This document shows, piece by piece, positions 1-11,450 of a stretch of DNA of 64,000 bases; the first letter of the stretch is position 1, and each line of letters begins with the position of its first letter. The notes beneath the pieces are model-generated. The model worked only from the letters and a program-made list of their open reading frames with translations. It was not told the DNA's origin and searched no databases. Location: contig NZ_NFUR01000001.1 of NCBI RefSeq assembly GCF_002127225.1, positions 497,592 to 561,591 of the forward strand. The letters are read 5' to 3'. This DNA comes from Sphingomonas sp. IBVSS2. Its GTDB lineage: Bacteria > Pseudomonadota > Alphaproteobacteria > Sphingomonadales > Sphingomonadaceae. Position numbers and translations under genes: made by a program.

Positions 1-89
1 ACATGGCGTTGCACTCCATCTCCAACGCCGGTCCAGGCCGGCATAAGCGATGATACAACATTACATATCCGGCGCAAATGCTTTCTCGA

Positions 90-1415
90 TCATTCCTTCC
101 CGAGGCGCGCCAGGGCATTTTCCTTGCCGATCAGCGGGAGCAGGGCGGCCATGTCCGGCCCATGCTCGCGGCCGGTAAGGGCGAGTCGCAGGGGCAGGAA
201 CAGGGCGCGGCCCTTGCGGCCGGTGGCCTGTTTCAGCGCGCCGGTGAGCGCCGGCCAGGGATCGGACCAGTCGATCCCCTCGGCGAGCCCCGCGGCAAGG
301 GCGAGGAAGGCGCGGTCCTCCTCGGGGATCGTCGCGGCGACCGGGCCCTCGACCACGCGCCACCAGTCCGCCGCCTCGGCGACGGTCGACAGATTGGGGC
401 GGATCGCTTCCCAGCCGGCCGCGCCCATCCCCGCCGGCAGCCGGTCCTGCACCGCGTCGAAGCCGAGCTGGTGGACGATGCGGGCATTGAGCTGGGCCAG
501 TTCCTCCTCGTCGAAACGCGCGGGCGCGCGGCCGAAGCGCGCGAAGTCGAAGCTGGCGACCAGGGGCGCGACGTCGACGAGCGGCTCGACGGGGTCGCTG
601 GTGCCGAGCCGCGCGAGCAGGGCGATCAGCGCCTGGGGCTCGATGCCCAGTTCGCGGAAATGGGCGATGCCGAGCGAGCCCAGGCGCTTGGAGAGCTTGC
701 CTTCGGCGCCGGTGAGCAGCGCCTCGTGCGCGAACCGCGGCGCGGCGGCGCCGAGCGCCGCGAACATCTGGAGCTGGGTCGCGGTATTCGAGACATGGTC
801 CTCGCCGCGCACGACATGGGAGATACTCATGTCGACATCGTCGATCACCGAGGGGAGGAGATAGAGCCAGGAGCCGTCGGCGCGGCGCACCACCGGGTCG
901 CTCATCGTCTTCGGATCGAAGCGCTGGGGCCCGCGGACCAGATCGTCCCATTCGATCATGGCGTCATGATCGAGCCGGAAGCGCCAGTGCGGGCGGATGC
1001 CCTGCGCCTCGAACTTCGCCTTGTCCGCGTCGGCCAGCGCCAGCGCGGCCCGGTCATAGACCGGGGGCAGGCCGCGGCCGAGCAGCACCTTGCGCTTGAG
1101 GTCGAGCTCCTGTGCGGTCTCGTACGCCGGATAGACCCGGCCGGCGGCCTTCAGCTCCGCGAAGCGCGCCTCGTAGCGGTCGAAGCGGGCGGACTGGCGC
1201 TCTTCCCCGTCCGGCACCAGCCCCAGCCAGGCGAGATCGGCGCGGATCGCCTCGACGAAGCGCTCCTCCGAGCGCTCGCCATCGGTGTCGTCGATACGCA
1301 GCAGGAAGCGGCCGCCATGGCCGCGCGCGAACATCCAGTTGTGCAGCGCGGTTCGGATATTGCCGACATGGAGCGTGCCCGTGGGGCTCGGCGCGAAACG
1401 AGTGATGACGGTCAT
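90..1415 (-). CDS. gltX: Glutamyl-tRNA synthetase
   Basis: Class I aminoacyl-tRNA synthetase that charges tRNA(Glu) in the cytoplasm. The 441-residue protein opens with the family signature RFAPSPTGTLHVGN, in which HVGN (residues 16-19) is the HIGH-type ATP motif. The second signature, KLSKR, is at about 240-244. The sequence RIDDTDGERS follows the first motif as expected. At 441 residues it is slightly shorter than the usual 470 or so. Alphaproteobacteria often carry two GltX paralogues, and one may charge tRNA(Gln) for later amidation; which one this is cannot be told from the window. The ATG start at 1415 gives the canonical N terminus. The YcxB-like gene lies 41 bases upstream on the same strand. 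Confidence 0.96.
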   Translation of the reverse strand: MTVITRFAPSPTGTLHVGNIRTALHNWMFARGHGGRFLLRIDDTDGERSEERFVEAIRADLAWLGLVPDGEERQSARFDRYEARFAELKAAGRVYPAYETAQELDLKRKVLLGRGLPPVYDRAALALADADKAKFEAQGIRPHWRFRLDHDAMIEWDDLVRGPQRFDPKTMSDPVVRRADGSWLYLLPSVIDDVDMSISHVVRGEDHVSNTATQLQMFAALGAAAPRFAHEALLTGAEGKLSKRLGSLGIAHFRELGIEPQALIALLARLGTSDPVEPLVDVAPLVASFDFARFGRAPARFDEEELAQLNARIVHQLGFDAVQDRLPAGMGAAGWEAIRPNLSTVAEAADWWRVVEGPVAATIPEEDRAFLALAAGLAEGIDWSDPWPALTGALKQATGRKGRALFLPLRLALTGREHGPDMAALLPLIGKENALARLGKE

Positions 1416-1456
1416 TGCGGCGCTCTACCGGGCGGGCGCGGCGCGCGCAAACCGGC

Positions 1457-1999
1457 TCAGAGGCGGCGCAGGCCCGATGCTTCCAGGATCGCGCGCAGCG
1501 CCTCCGCCTGTCCCGCAGCCAGCGCGGAGGACGGGATCACCTGATATTGCTGGTCGTTGAAATAGAGGCAGAAGCCCGAACGCGCGGCGTGCCAGCCATG
1601 ATAGTCGCTCCAGGCGAGCTCGGTCTCGCCGTGCGCCGAGCGCGCCGACATGCCGGCGGCGGACCAGGTGGCCTCGACCGGGCGCTGCCAGATCGCGCTC
1701 TGGGACACCAGCCGCCGGATCCGGCGCGGCAGGAACAGGTAGAGGAGCCCGTAGATCAGCAGGAGCAGCACGACCAGCTCGGCCGCGAAGACCAGCATCC
1801 ACCACAGCGGATCGTCGCCAAGCGCCAAGCCGAGCACCGCGCCGATGGCGAGCATGAGGAGCAGGCCGACCCCCATCCGGATCCAGGCGCGGCGCGAACG
1901 GAGATAGCGCCGGAGATTGGCGCGCGCCGCCGCTATCTGGGCATCGGCGTCGAGCACATAAGTCACAGTCGTCGCGGGTTCTGCATGCACAAGTGCCAT
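1457..1999 (-). CDS. YcxB-like integral membrane protein
   Basis: A 180-residue protein with two adjacent hydrophobic segments at about 43-60 and 67-90, separated by a short DDPLWW turn. A soluble C-terminal half follows with the pattern of YcxB-like domains (a W-x-Y-x-x-W stretch, FCLYFND, then QVIPSSALA). The arrangement of a charged N terminus, a two-helix hairpin and a C-terminal beta-rich domain is typical of this poorly characterised family. No enzymatic residues are evident and the function is unknown. It lies between gltX and the divergent prs and could be cotranscribed with gltX. Confidence 0.75.
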   Translation of the reverse strand: MALVHAEPATTVTYVLDADAQIAAARANLRRYLRSRRAWIRMGVGLLLMLAIGAVLGLALGDDPLWWMLVFAAELVVLLLLIYGLLYLFLPRRIRRLVSQSAIWQRPVEATWSAAGMSARSAHGETELAWSDYHGWHAARSGFCLYFNDQQYQVIPSSALAAGQAEALRAILEASGLRRL

Positions 2000-2069
2000 C
2001 TGCTCTTTTCAACCCCGCCCTTTGGCCTCTAATGCGCCTGCAGCGTAGCAAGCCTGGGGAGTGGCGCAC

Positions 2070-3005
2070 ATGAAATTGATGGCCGGCAATTCGAACCTGC
2101 CGCTCGCCAAGGCGATCGCCGAGTATCTCGAGATCCCGCTGACCCAGGCGAACGTCCGCCGCTTCGCCGACGAGGAGATCTTCGTCGAGATCCTCGAGAA
2201 TGTCCGCGGCGAGGACGTGTTCGTGATGCAGTCCACTTCGTTCCCGGCGAACGACAATCTGATGGAGATGCTGATCATGATCGATGCGCTGAAGCGCGCA
2301 TCGGCCCGGCGCATCACCGCGGTGCTCCCCTATTTCGGCTATGCCCGCCAGGACCGGAAGCCCGGCCCCCGCACCCCGATCTCCGCCAAGCTGGTCGCCA
2401 ACCTGGTCACCACCGCGGGCGCCGACCGCGTGCTCTCGGTCGACCTGCACGCCGGGCAGATCCAGGGCTTTTTCGACATCCCGACCGACAATCTCTTCGC
2501 CGCCCCGGTGATGAGCGCCGACATCCACAGCCGCTTCCCGGGCAAGCAGTGGATGGTCGTCTCGCCCGACGTGGGCGGCGTGGTCCGCGCCCGCGCGCTG
2601 GCCAAGCGGCTCGACAACGCCCCGCTCGCCATCGTCGACAAGCGCCGCGAGCGCCCGGGCGAATCGGAAGTGATGAACATCATCGGCAATGTCGAAGGGC
2701 GCTTCTGCATCCTGATCGACGACATCGTCGATTCTGCGGGCACGCTGTGCAACGCCGCCGCCGCGCTCAAGGCCTCGGGCGCCGAAGACGTGGTCGCCTA
2801 TTGCACGCACGGCGTGCTCTCGGGCGGCGCCGTGGCTCGCGTCGACGGATCGGCGCTGGCCGAGCTCGTGATCACCGATTCGATCGGCAACCATGCCGTG
2901 ATCGCCGAGAGCAGCAAGATCCGCCACCTGACGATCGCGCCCCTGCTCGCCGAGGCGATCAAGCGCATCGCGGACGAGAGCTCGGTCTCCTCGCTGTTCG
3001 ACTGA
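2070..3005 (+). CDS. prs: Ribose-phosphate pyrophosphokinase
   Basis: Makes phosphoribosyl pyrophosphate from ribose 5-phosphate and ATP, for nucleotide, histidine and tryptophan synthesis. The 311-residue protein has the PRPP synthetase layout: N-terminal [13 protein letters not shown], the flexible-loop region [16 protein letters not shown], and the PRPP-binding loop [14 protein letters not shown] near residue 215. An in-frame GTG at 2061 is possible, but a GGGGAG ribosome-binding site at 2056-2061 overlaps that codon and sits eight bases before the ATG at 2070, so the ATG is preferred. The gene converges on the TauE-like gene with one base between the stop codons. Confidence 0.96.
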   Translation: MKLMAGNSNLPLAKAIAEYLEIPLTQANVRRFADEEIFVEILENVRGEDVFVMQSTSFPANDNLMEMLIMIDALKRASARRITAVLPYFGYARQDRKPGPRTPISAKLVANLVTTAGADRVLSVDLHAGQIQGFFDIPTDNLFAAPVMSADIHSRFPGKQWMVVSPDVGGVVRARALAKRLDNAPLAIVDKRRERPGESEVMNIIGNVEGRFCILIDDIVDSAGTLCNAAAALKASGAEDVVAYCTHGVLSGGAVARVDGSALAELVITDSIGNHAVIAESSKIRHLTIAPLLAEAIKRIADESSVSSLFD

Positions 3006-3006
3006 G

Positions 3007-3756
3007 CTAGCGGATCGCCTCGGCGACGAGGGCGAGGCCGACCAGGATCATCAGCACATGGATCGCGGTGTAGAATCGCGCCGCATCGACTCTGCGCACC
3101 AGCCGGACGCCGGCGATGGTGGAGATCAGCGCGAGCGGCAGCAGCGCGGCCGACGTCATGACGTTCGCCGCGGTGAACTGGCCGAGCGCCCAATAGGCGG
3201 GCACCTTGATCCAGTTGGTCGCCGCGAAGAAGAGCGCGGTGGTGCCGACCAGCACGTCGCGCGGCAGGTTGCGGGGCAGCACCCAGAGCTGGAAGGGCGG
3301 CTGGCCGGCATGGGCGATCTGGCTGGTGAAGCCCGAGGCCATGCCGAACAGCGATCCGATCCAGTCCGGCCAGCGCGCAGTGTCGCGCGGCGCGGCATGG
3401 CGGGCGGCCCGGAGGCGATAGGCGCCGAACAGGATCGAGATCGCCCCGACCATCGCCATCACCGCCGCGGAGGAGACGCTCGCCGCGAACCCATAGCCGA
3501 GCGCGATGCCGAGCATCGAGCCGGGCAGCATCCAGCCGAGCAGCCGCCAGTCGACCGTGCGGCGAAACGCCCAGACGCCGACCACGTCCTGCGCGATCAG
3601 GATCGGCAGGGTGATCGCGGCGGCCCGCACCGGGTCGACCGCAAAGGCGAGGAGCGGCAGCGACAGCGCGCCCATGCCGGCGAACCCGCCCTTGCTGAGG
3701 CCGAGCAGGATTACCGCGGGCACGGCAAGCGCGTAGAATTGCCAATCGGTGATCAT
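3007..3756 (-). CDS. TauE/SafE-family (TSUP) membrane permease
   Basis: A 249-residue, almost entirely hydrophobic protein with about eight predicted transmembrane segments. The early GLSKGGFAGMGALSLPL motif and the repeated half-domain are typical of the TSUP (sulfite exporter TauE/SafE) family. Members move small anions such as sulfite or sulfoacetate, or organosulfur compounds, across the inner membrane. The substrate cannot be inferred, since no sulfur-metabolism genes lie nearby. It converges on prs; its stop codon lies in a CTAG at 3007-3010. Confidence 0.85.
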   Translation of the reverse strand: MITDWQFYALAVPAVILLGLSKGGFAGMGALSLPLLAFAVDPVRAAAITLPILIAQDVVGVWAFRRTVDWRLLGWMLPGSMLGIALGYGFAASVSSAAVMAMVGAISILFGAYRLRAARHAAPRDTARWPDWIGSLFGMASGFTSQIAHAGQPPFQLWVLPRNLPRDVLVGTTALFFAATNWIKVPAYWALGQFTAANVMTSAALLPLALISTIAGVRLVRRVDAARFYTAIHVLMILVGLALVAEAIR

Positions 3757-3813
3757 CGGGCGGGGCTAGGGACAAATGCACGGGAGGGGAAGCAGGCAGC
3801 CGATTCCCACATC

Positions 3814-3900
3814 GTCATGCTGAACTTGTTTCAGCATCCAAGGTGCCGCGACGGATATCGCTGGGGGGAGAGTTGGACCCTGAAGCAAGTTCAGGGTGAC
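3814..3900. repeat. REP-like inverted pair
   Basis: Two related 26-base units in inverted orientation, at 3814-3839 (starting GTCATGCTGAACTTG) and 3875-3900 (ending GTTCAGGGTGAC). Their reverse complements agree at about 21 of 26 positions. Each unit is itself an imperfect hairpin with a CTGAA/TTCAG stem. They are separated by 35 bases and sit in the gap between the TauE-like gene and the ABM-fold gene. This is the usual form of an extragenic palindromic element pair. Only this pair was noticed in the window. Confidence 0.75.
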
Positions 3901-3968
3901 GGTGGGTTGGGCCCCGAAACGTCGTTGCGGGTTTGCCTGCGCGCGCAAACTGCCTAATCCAATCCGCC

Positions 3969-4292
3969 ATGGCAGAGGATCGTACCGGGCAGACCGCCGT
4001 CCTGTTCATCTCCGCGCGCACGGGGGAAGACGCCGAGGGCTATGCGATAGCCGCCGCGGCGATGGACGCGCTCGCCGCCGAGCAGCCCGGCTATCGCGGC
4101 GTCGACCATGTCGGCGACGCGGACGGCCAGGCGATCACCATCAGCTACTGGGCCGACGAGGCCAGCGCGATCGCATGGCGCAAGCATCCCGAACATGCCG
4201 AGACGCGCGAGGCGGGGCGCGGGCGCTGGTATGGCTGGTACATGCTCCACGTCGCCACGATCGGGCGGAGCTACAGCTGGGAGCGGAAATGA
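3969..4292 (+). CDS. ABM-fold (antibiotic biosynthesis monooxygenase-like) protein
   Basis: A 107-residue single-domain protein. The pattern AVLFISARTGEDAEGY, followed by an AEQPGYRGVDH segment and then ISYWADEASAIAWRKHPEH, is characteristic of the dimeric alpha+beta barrel family that includes small cofactor-free monooxygenases and heme-degrading proteins. The conserved W-K-x-H-P-x-H segment near residue 70 is typical. The substrate is unknown. No clear Shine-Dalgarno sequence precedes the ATG at 3969. Its TGA stop overlaps the ATG of the following MFS gene, which suggests translational coupling. Confidence 0.8.
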   Translation: MAEDRTGQTAVLFISARTGEDAEGYAIAAAAMDALAAEQPGYRGVDHVGDADGQAITISYWADEASAIAWRKHPEHAETREAGRGRWYGWYMLHVATIGRSYSWERK

Positions 4293-5593
4293 AGTTCCGG
4301 CGCTTCGACCGGACCTTCGCGCTGCTCTTCACCGTGATGCTGGCGATAGCGGCCGGCAATACCGCGCTGCAATCGGTGCTGCCCGCGCTCGGCCGCTCGC
4401 TGCACGCGCCGGACAGCGCCGTCGCCGCCGTCTTCTCGGTCTCCGCGCTGCTCTGGGTGATCGCCGCGCCCTTCTGGGCCAACCGGTCCGACCGGCATGG
4501 CCGGCGCGCGATGGTATTGGTGGGCGTCGGCGGCTTCACCGTGTCGCTGGGGCTGTGCGGGCTGTGCCTGGCCATGGGGATCAACGGCCTGCTCGGCCCG
4601 GTGGCCACCTTCATCGCCTTTGTCGCGGGGCGGGTGATCTACGGCACCTTCGGATCGGCGGCGCCGCCGGCGGTGCAGGCGATCGTCGCCGGCCGCACCA
4701 GCCGCGAGGAGCGGACCGGCGCGCTCACCCTGCTCGCCTCGGCCTTTGGGCTGGGCACGATCCTGGGCCCGGCGATCGCGCCCTATCTGGTGATGGGGCG
4801 GCTCTGGCCGGAGGGGCCGATGATCGGGCTGGCCGGACCGGCCTTCGCCGCCAGCGCGGTGGGCGTGGTGATCTGGATCGCCGCCGCGCGCGGCCTGCCC
4901 AAGGATGAGGGCAACGCCCATGGCGCCGCCACTTCCTATCCCTCGATCGGCGGACAGGGCACCGGCGCCACGGTGACCGCCGCCACCGCCGCCGAGACCA
5001 GCGAGAACATCCGCTATTTCGACCCGCGCATTCGGCCCTGGATCGTCGCGGGGCTGATCATCGGCCACGCCCAGGCGATGACCGGCCAGGCGATCGGCTT
5101 CCTGATCATCGACCGGATGCACCTGCCCCCGGCCGAGGCGCTGCAGCCCACCGGGCTGGTGCTGATGCTGGGCGCGGGCGCGTCGCTGCTCGCGCAATGG
5201 GGGCTGATCCCGATGCTCGACCTGCGCCCGCGCGCGCTGGTGCTGACGGGGGCGACGCTGGGCGCCTTTGGCTGCGTCGCGACGGGCACGGCGACGACGC
5301 TCTACGGCATCGCGCTCGGCTATGCGCTGATCGCGCTCGGCATGGGCTTTGCGCGGCCGGGCTTCACTGCCGGCGCCTCGCTTGGCGTGGGCCCCGAATC
5401 GCAGGGATCGGTGGCGGGCAAGGTAACCTCCGTGAACGGCGCGGCATTCGTGCTCGGGCCGTCGATCGGGGTGGGCCTGTACGAACTGTGGCGGCCGCTG
5501 CCCTATCTGACCGCGGCGGGATGGCTGGCATGCCTGCTGGTCTATGCCTGGGTGGCGACGCGAGCATCCCAGCCGAAGGGGGACGGCCGATGA
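4289..5593 (+). CDS. MFS transporter
   Basis: A 434-residue major facilitator superfamily protein with about twelve transmembrane segments. The signature after the second helix, NRSDRHGRRAMV (about residues 68-79), matches the G-x-x-x-D-R-x-G-R-R motif of drug and metabolite efflux carriers. A longer cytoplasmic loop rich in A, T and G separates the two six-helix halves at about 205-250. The ATGA overlap at 4289-4292 couples it to the ABM-fold gene, and a second ATGA overlap at 5590-5593 couples it to the next gene. The substrate is unknown; pairing with an ABM-fold protein hints at export of a small, possibly aromatic, compound, but that is inference. Confidence 0.88.
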   Translation: MKFRRFDRTFALLFTVMLAIAAGNTALQSVLPALGRSLHAPDSAVAAVFSVSALLWVIAAPFWANRSDRHGRRAMVLVGVGGFTVSLGLCGLCLAMGINGLLGPVATFIAFVAGRVIYGTFGSAAPPAVQAIVAGRTSREERTGALTLLASAFGLGTILGPAIAPYLVMGRLWPEGPMIGLAGPAFAASAVGVVIWIAAARGLPKDEGNAHGAATSYPSIGGQGTGATVTAATAAETSENIRYFDPRIRPWIVAGLIIGHAQAMTGQAIGFLIIDRMHLPPAEALQPTGLVLMLGAGASLLAQWGLIPMLDLRPRALVLTGATLGAFGCVATGTATTLYGIALGYALIALGMGFARPGFTAGASLGVGPESQGSVAGKVTSVNGAAFVLGPSIGVGLYELWRPLPYLTAAGWLACLLVYAWVATRASQPKGDGR

Positions 5594-5918
5594 TCGCGGA
5601 TGACAATGAAACCTGGCTGCTGGAAGCCGGGCACGCGGTCATCGAGAAGAGGGTTGCCGCCGGTGGGTTGCCGCACGCGCCGCGCGAACGCTTGATCCAC
5701 TGCCTGTGGGTTGCCGACTACGGCATGCGCAATGCCGGCGATTTGGCCACGGCTGCCGACCTGCATCCCCTGTTCCGGGAAGACGGGCTGGCGGCGGCGC
5801 GGGAGCTTGCGCTTCCCTGCGCCACCGCGGCCTTTGGCCTTTCCATCGACGAACTCGAACGAAACTATTTCGAGCTCTTCGACGGCATCATCGCCGAGAT
5901 CAAGGGCAGGGCTTCCGC

Positions 5919-5922
<4 letters not shown>
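5590..5922 (+). CDS. Uncharacterised small protein, third gene of the ABM-MFS operon
   Basis: A 110-residue, apparently soluble and largely helical protein that I do not recognise. It has no signal peptide or transmembrane segment. Notable features are two Cys (about residues 38 and 78), a CLWVADYGM segment and an acidic C-terminal helix. Its ATG overlaps the MFS stop as ATGA at 5590-5593, so it is probably translated with that transporter. Its TAG stop and the stop of the opposing CDC48-like gene share one CTAG (5919-5922). The GC-rich codon pattern and the coupling support it as a real gene. Confidence 0.65.
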
Positions 5923-8213
<2,291 letters not shown>

Positions 8214-8266
8214 CCTATCGTTCTCCCCAGGCGTGTGAGACGCGGAACGTGGGGGATCGATTGCAC

Positions 8267-8295
8267 AAAAAAAAGGCCGATCACGAGGACCGGCC
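8267..8295 (-). terminator. Intrinsic terminator upstream of the CDC48-like gene
   Basis: On the minus strand, GGCCGGTC-CTCGT-GATCGGCC forms an 8-bp stem (one G-T wobble) at 8295-8275 and is followed directly by eight T residues (8274-8267). This is one of the clearest Rho-independent terminators in the window. It lies 54 bases before the start codon of the CDC48-like gene, in the same direction. Confidence 0.8.
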
Positions 8296-8385
8296 GGGAA
8301 AGTTTTAGGAGAGGATGCCTGAAAGGCAGGTGCTTTGTGCAGTGCGGTCGGTTTTTGTGCAAGTGCGAAAAGAAACATTAACGCG
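8267..8385 (-). ncRNA. Candidate small RNA or attenuated leader ending in an orphan terminator
   Basis: On the minus strand this intergenic stretch holds a small hairpin (TGCCT-TTC-AGGCA, 8316-8328) and a pyrimidine-rich single-stranded segment containing TCCTCTCC, which could pair with ribosome-binding sites. It ends with a strong Rho-independent terminator. Nothing upstream on this strand needs a terminator, because the LysR gene beyond it is on the plus strand. The layout fits a trans-acting small RNA with anti-Shine-Dalgarno bases, of the general kind described in alphaproteobacteria, or an attenuator controlling the CDC48-like gene. The 5' end is a guess; no convincing promoter was found. 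Confidence 0.35.
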
Positions 8386-8503
8386 TGCATGGCTTGCAAT
8401 CGCGCGTGTGTACAACGATAGTCGCGTTCGAGTGACGGAAGCCATTGGCGGCGCGCGAATCGCACGCCAAGGATCGTGACGCAGCGCAACAAAAGAGAGC
8501 GAG

Positions 8504-9403
8504 ATGCGACGACTACCCCCGCTTACGGCGATCGAAGCTTTCGTGCAGGTGGCGCGGCTCGGCTCGATCAAGGCCGCCGCGGAGGAGCTGGCGCTCTCCT
8601 CCCCGGCGCTGAGCCGTCGCGTCCAGGCGCTCGAGCGCTTCATCGGCAAGCCGCTGTTCGAGCGCCGCCATCAGGCGCTGCGCCTCAACGACGATGGCGA
8701 ACGGCTGCTCGGCATGATCGCGCCGGCGCTCGACACCATGGCCGACGCGGTGGAGACGATGACCAGCGGCACCGAGCTGCTGCGCCTGCGCCTGGGCATC
8801 CTGCCGCTGTTCGCGACGCAGCGGCTGATGCCGCACATGGGCGACCTGAAGCGCGAGCATCCCGAACTGCATCTCGACGTCGATACCGGCGCGCACGCCG
8901 TGGCACGGCTCGGCGACGGGCTCGACGCGGCGATCGTGGTGGCGCGCGACATCGATCCGACGCTCTACGCCAAGCGGCTCGACCGGAACCGCGTCTATGT
9001 GATCGGCGCGCGCGCGCTGGTGGAGGGCCCCGATCCGATCACCCGGCCCGAGCAGCTTTCGAAGCTCACCGCGCTGGTGCACCGCGACATGGCGGACACG
9101 TTCACCGCCTGGCGCGCCGCGGCGGGGCTCTCGCACCTGGAGATCGAACCCGCGGCGATCGACCATTTCGATTCGGGCACGTTGATGCTCGAAGCGGCGG
9201 CGCAGGGGCTGGGCGTCGCCTTCATGCTCGAATCGCATTTCGAGGCGGCGCGCGACGACCGGCTCGTCCAGCTCTTCGACCTGACCGTGGACAGCGACTA
9301 CAGCTACTGGTTCGTTTGCCGGCCGCGCGCGCTGACCACGCGGCCGGTCAAGCTGTTCCACGACTGGCTGATCGAAGTGCTCCACGCCGACCGGGTCGAG
9401 TAG
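8504..9403 (+). CDS. LysR-family transcriptional regulator (GcvA-like)
   Basis: A 299-residue DNA-binding regulator. The N-terminal winged helix-turn-helix (about residues 5-65) has the classic pattern LTAIEAFVQVARLGSIKAAA, then LALSSPALSRRVQALE and KPLFERRHQALRLNDDG. The remainder is the periplasmic-binding-protein-like effector domain. Similarity to the GcvA/AmpR branch is suggested by the opening RRLPPLTAIEAF. The ATG at 8504 follows a purine-rich AAAAGAGAGCGAG. Adjacent genes are convergent or divergent, so the target is uncertain; divergent transcription toward the CDC48-like gene makes that gene a candidate target. Confidence 0.9.
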   Translation: MRRLPPLTAIEAFVQVARLGSIKAAAEELALSSPALSRRVQALERFIGKPLFERRHQALRLNDDGERLLGMIAPALDTMADAVETMTSGTELLRLRLGILPLFATQRLMPHMGDLKREHPELHLDVDTGAHAVARLGDGLDAAIVVARDIDPTLYAKRLDRNRVYVIGARALVEGPDPITRPEQLSKLTALVHRDMADTFTAWRAAAGLSHLEIEPAAIDHFDSGTLMLEAAAQGLGVAFMLESHFEAARDDRLVQLFDLTVDSDYSYWFVCRPRALTTRPVKLFHDWLIEVLHADRVE

Positions 9404-9415
9404 GGCATCGCAATT

Positions 9416-9436
9416 CCCCTCCCTGGAAGGGAGGGG
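9416..9436. repeat. CCCCTCCC hairpin element
   Basis: A perfect 9-bp inverted repeat, CCCCTCCCT-GGA-AGGGAGGGG, between the convergent LysR and cyclophilin genes. No T-tract follows on either strand, so it is a weak terminator candidate. Related hairpins at 39527-39542 and 52060-52080 suggest a short dispersed element. Confidence 0.6.
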
Positions 9437-9448
9437 GATCGGAAGGCC

Positions 9449-9904
<456 letters not shown>

Positions 9905-10015
9905 GAATTGACTCCTGAGAAGGATTTGCGCCCTGCCTAGGCGGGCTTCCGGCGACTTGCAAATCGCGCCCGGCAATGGCAGCGGCGGATGGGGGCCGAC
10001 AAGGGAGGTCGAACC

Positions 10016-11419
10016 TTGAGCGAGACCGAACTTCAAATGGATAGCAGCGCCCCCGAGCCCCAGCTCGACGAGGACGACCGGCTGCGCCCCGAGTTCGTCC
10101 ATGCGGTGCTCGATGCCGTCCATGCCGGCGATTCCGCCCGTGCGCACGCGCTCGCCGAACCGCTCCATCCCGCCGACATCGCCGACCTGGTCGAGCTCGC
10201 CCCCACCGAGGAACGCGCGGCGCTCGTCGCCGCGATCGCCGACCTGATCGACGGCGACGTGCTCGCCGAGATGAACGACTGGGTGCGCGAGGCCCTGGTC
10301 GAATCGCTCACCGCCACCCAGGTGGCGGACATCGCCGCCGAACTCGATACCGACGACGCCGTCGCGATCATCGAGGACATGGATGTCGAGGACCAGCGCG
10401 AAGTGCTGCGCGCGCTCGACCCGGACGACCGCGCCGCGATCGAGGAAGCGCTCTCCTATCCCGAGGAGTCCGCCGGCCGCCTGATGCAGCGCGAGCTGAT
10501 CGCGGTGCCCGAGCATTGGACCGTCGGCGACGTGCTCGACTATCTGCGCAAGAACGAGGACCTCACTACCGATTTCTGGGAGATCTTCGTGGTCGATCCG
10601 GCGCACAAGCCGGTCGGCACCTGCCAGCTCTCCTGGGTGCTGCGCACGCCGCGCGTCGTCTCGATGGGCGATGTGATGAAACGCGAGCAGACGCTGATCC
10701 CGGTCGACATGGACCAGGAGGAAGTGGCGCTGCGCTTCCAGAAATACGCGCTGATCTCGGCCGCGGTCACCGATCCCAGCGGGCGCCTGGTCGGCATGAT
10801 CACGGTGGACGACGTGGTCCACATCATCTCCGAAGAGGCGGGCGAGGACATTCTCCGACTGTCGGGCGCCGGCGAAGGCGACATCAACGAACCGGTGGTC
10901 GACAGCTACAAGGGCCGGGTACGCTGGCTGCTCACCAACCTGCTGACCGCGCTGGTGGCGGCGACGATCATCAGCCTGTTCGAAGGCACGATCCAGAAGA
11001 TGGTCGCGCTGGCCGCGCTGATGCCGATCGTCGCCGGCGTGGGCGGCAATGCCGGCACCCAGACCATGGCGGTGACGGTGCGCGCGCTGGCGACCAACCA
11101 GCTGACTCAGTCGAATACCCTGCGCGCGATCCGGCGCGAGATCTCGATCGCGGTCCTCAACGGCCTGACCGTCGCCTGCGTGATCGGCGCCGCGGTGGGG
11201 CTGTTCTTCCACCATGCTGCGCTGGGCGGCGTGATCGCGGCCGCCATGCTCACCAATATCGTGATCGCGGGACTGGCCGGCGTGATCGTGCCGCTCACGC
11301 TCGACCGGCTGAAGGCCGACCCCGCCGTCGCCAGCTCGATCTTCGTGACCATGACGACCGATTCGATGGGCTTCCTGGCCTTTCTGGGCCTCGCCACCGC
11401 CAGCGGCCTGGTCGGTTGA
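10016..11419 (+). CDS. mgtE: Magnesium transporter MgtE
   Basis: A 467-residue Mg2+ channel of the inner membrane. It has an acidic N-terminal superhelical domain (about 20-140), two CBS domains (about 145-275) with RLMQRELIAVP at the junction, and a C-terminal five-helix pore domain. The pore domain includes PIVAGVGGNAGTQTMAV, the conserved selectivity region. The cytoplasmic domains close the gate at high Mg2+ in characterised members. The TTG start at 10016 is chosen because AGGGAGG lies seven bases upstream; an ATG at 9989 precedes that ribosome-binding site and is less likely. Confidence 0.95.
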   Translation: MSETELQMDSSAPEPQLDEDDRLRPEFVHAVLDAVHAGDSARAHALAEPLHPADIADLVELAPTEERAALVAAIADLIDGDVLAEMNDWVREALVESLTATQVADIAAELDTDDAVAIIEDMDVEDQREVLRALDPDDRAAIEEALSYPEESAGRLMQRELIAVPEHWTVGDVLDYLRKNEDLTTDFWEIFVVDPAHKPVGTCQLSWVLRTPRVVSMGDVMKREQTLIPVDMDQEEVALRFQKYALISAAVTDPSGRLVGMITVDDVVHIISEEAGEDILRLSGAGEGDINEPVVDSYKGRVRWLLTNLLTALVAATIISLFEGTIQKMVALAALMPIVAGVGGNAGTQTMAVTVRALATNQLTQSNTLRAIRREISIAVLNGLTVACVIGAAVGLFFHHAALGGVIAAAMLTNIVIAGLAGVIVPLTLDRLKADPAVASSIFVTMTTDSMGFLAFLGLATASGLVG

Positions 11420-11450
11420 TTGCGGCGCCCGCGCGCACCAGATTGATCGC

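Noticed and set aside
1..89. Gene in the first 89 bases
   Set aside because: Only short frames without a ribosome-binding site or motifs; a GCCGG-type inverted repeat there is too short to call.
2061..2069. GTG at 2061 as the prs start
   Set aside because: It overlaps the GGGGAG ribosome-binding site that serves the ATG at 2070, and adds residues not found at the usual start of the enzyme.
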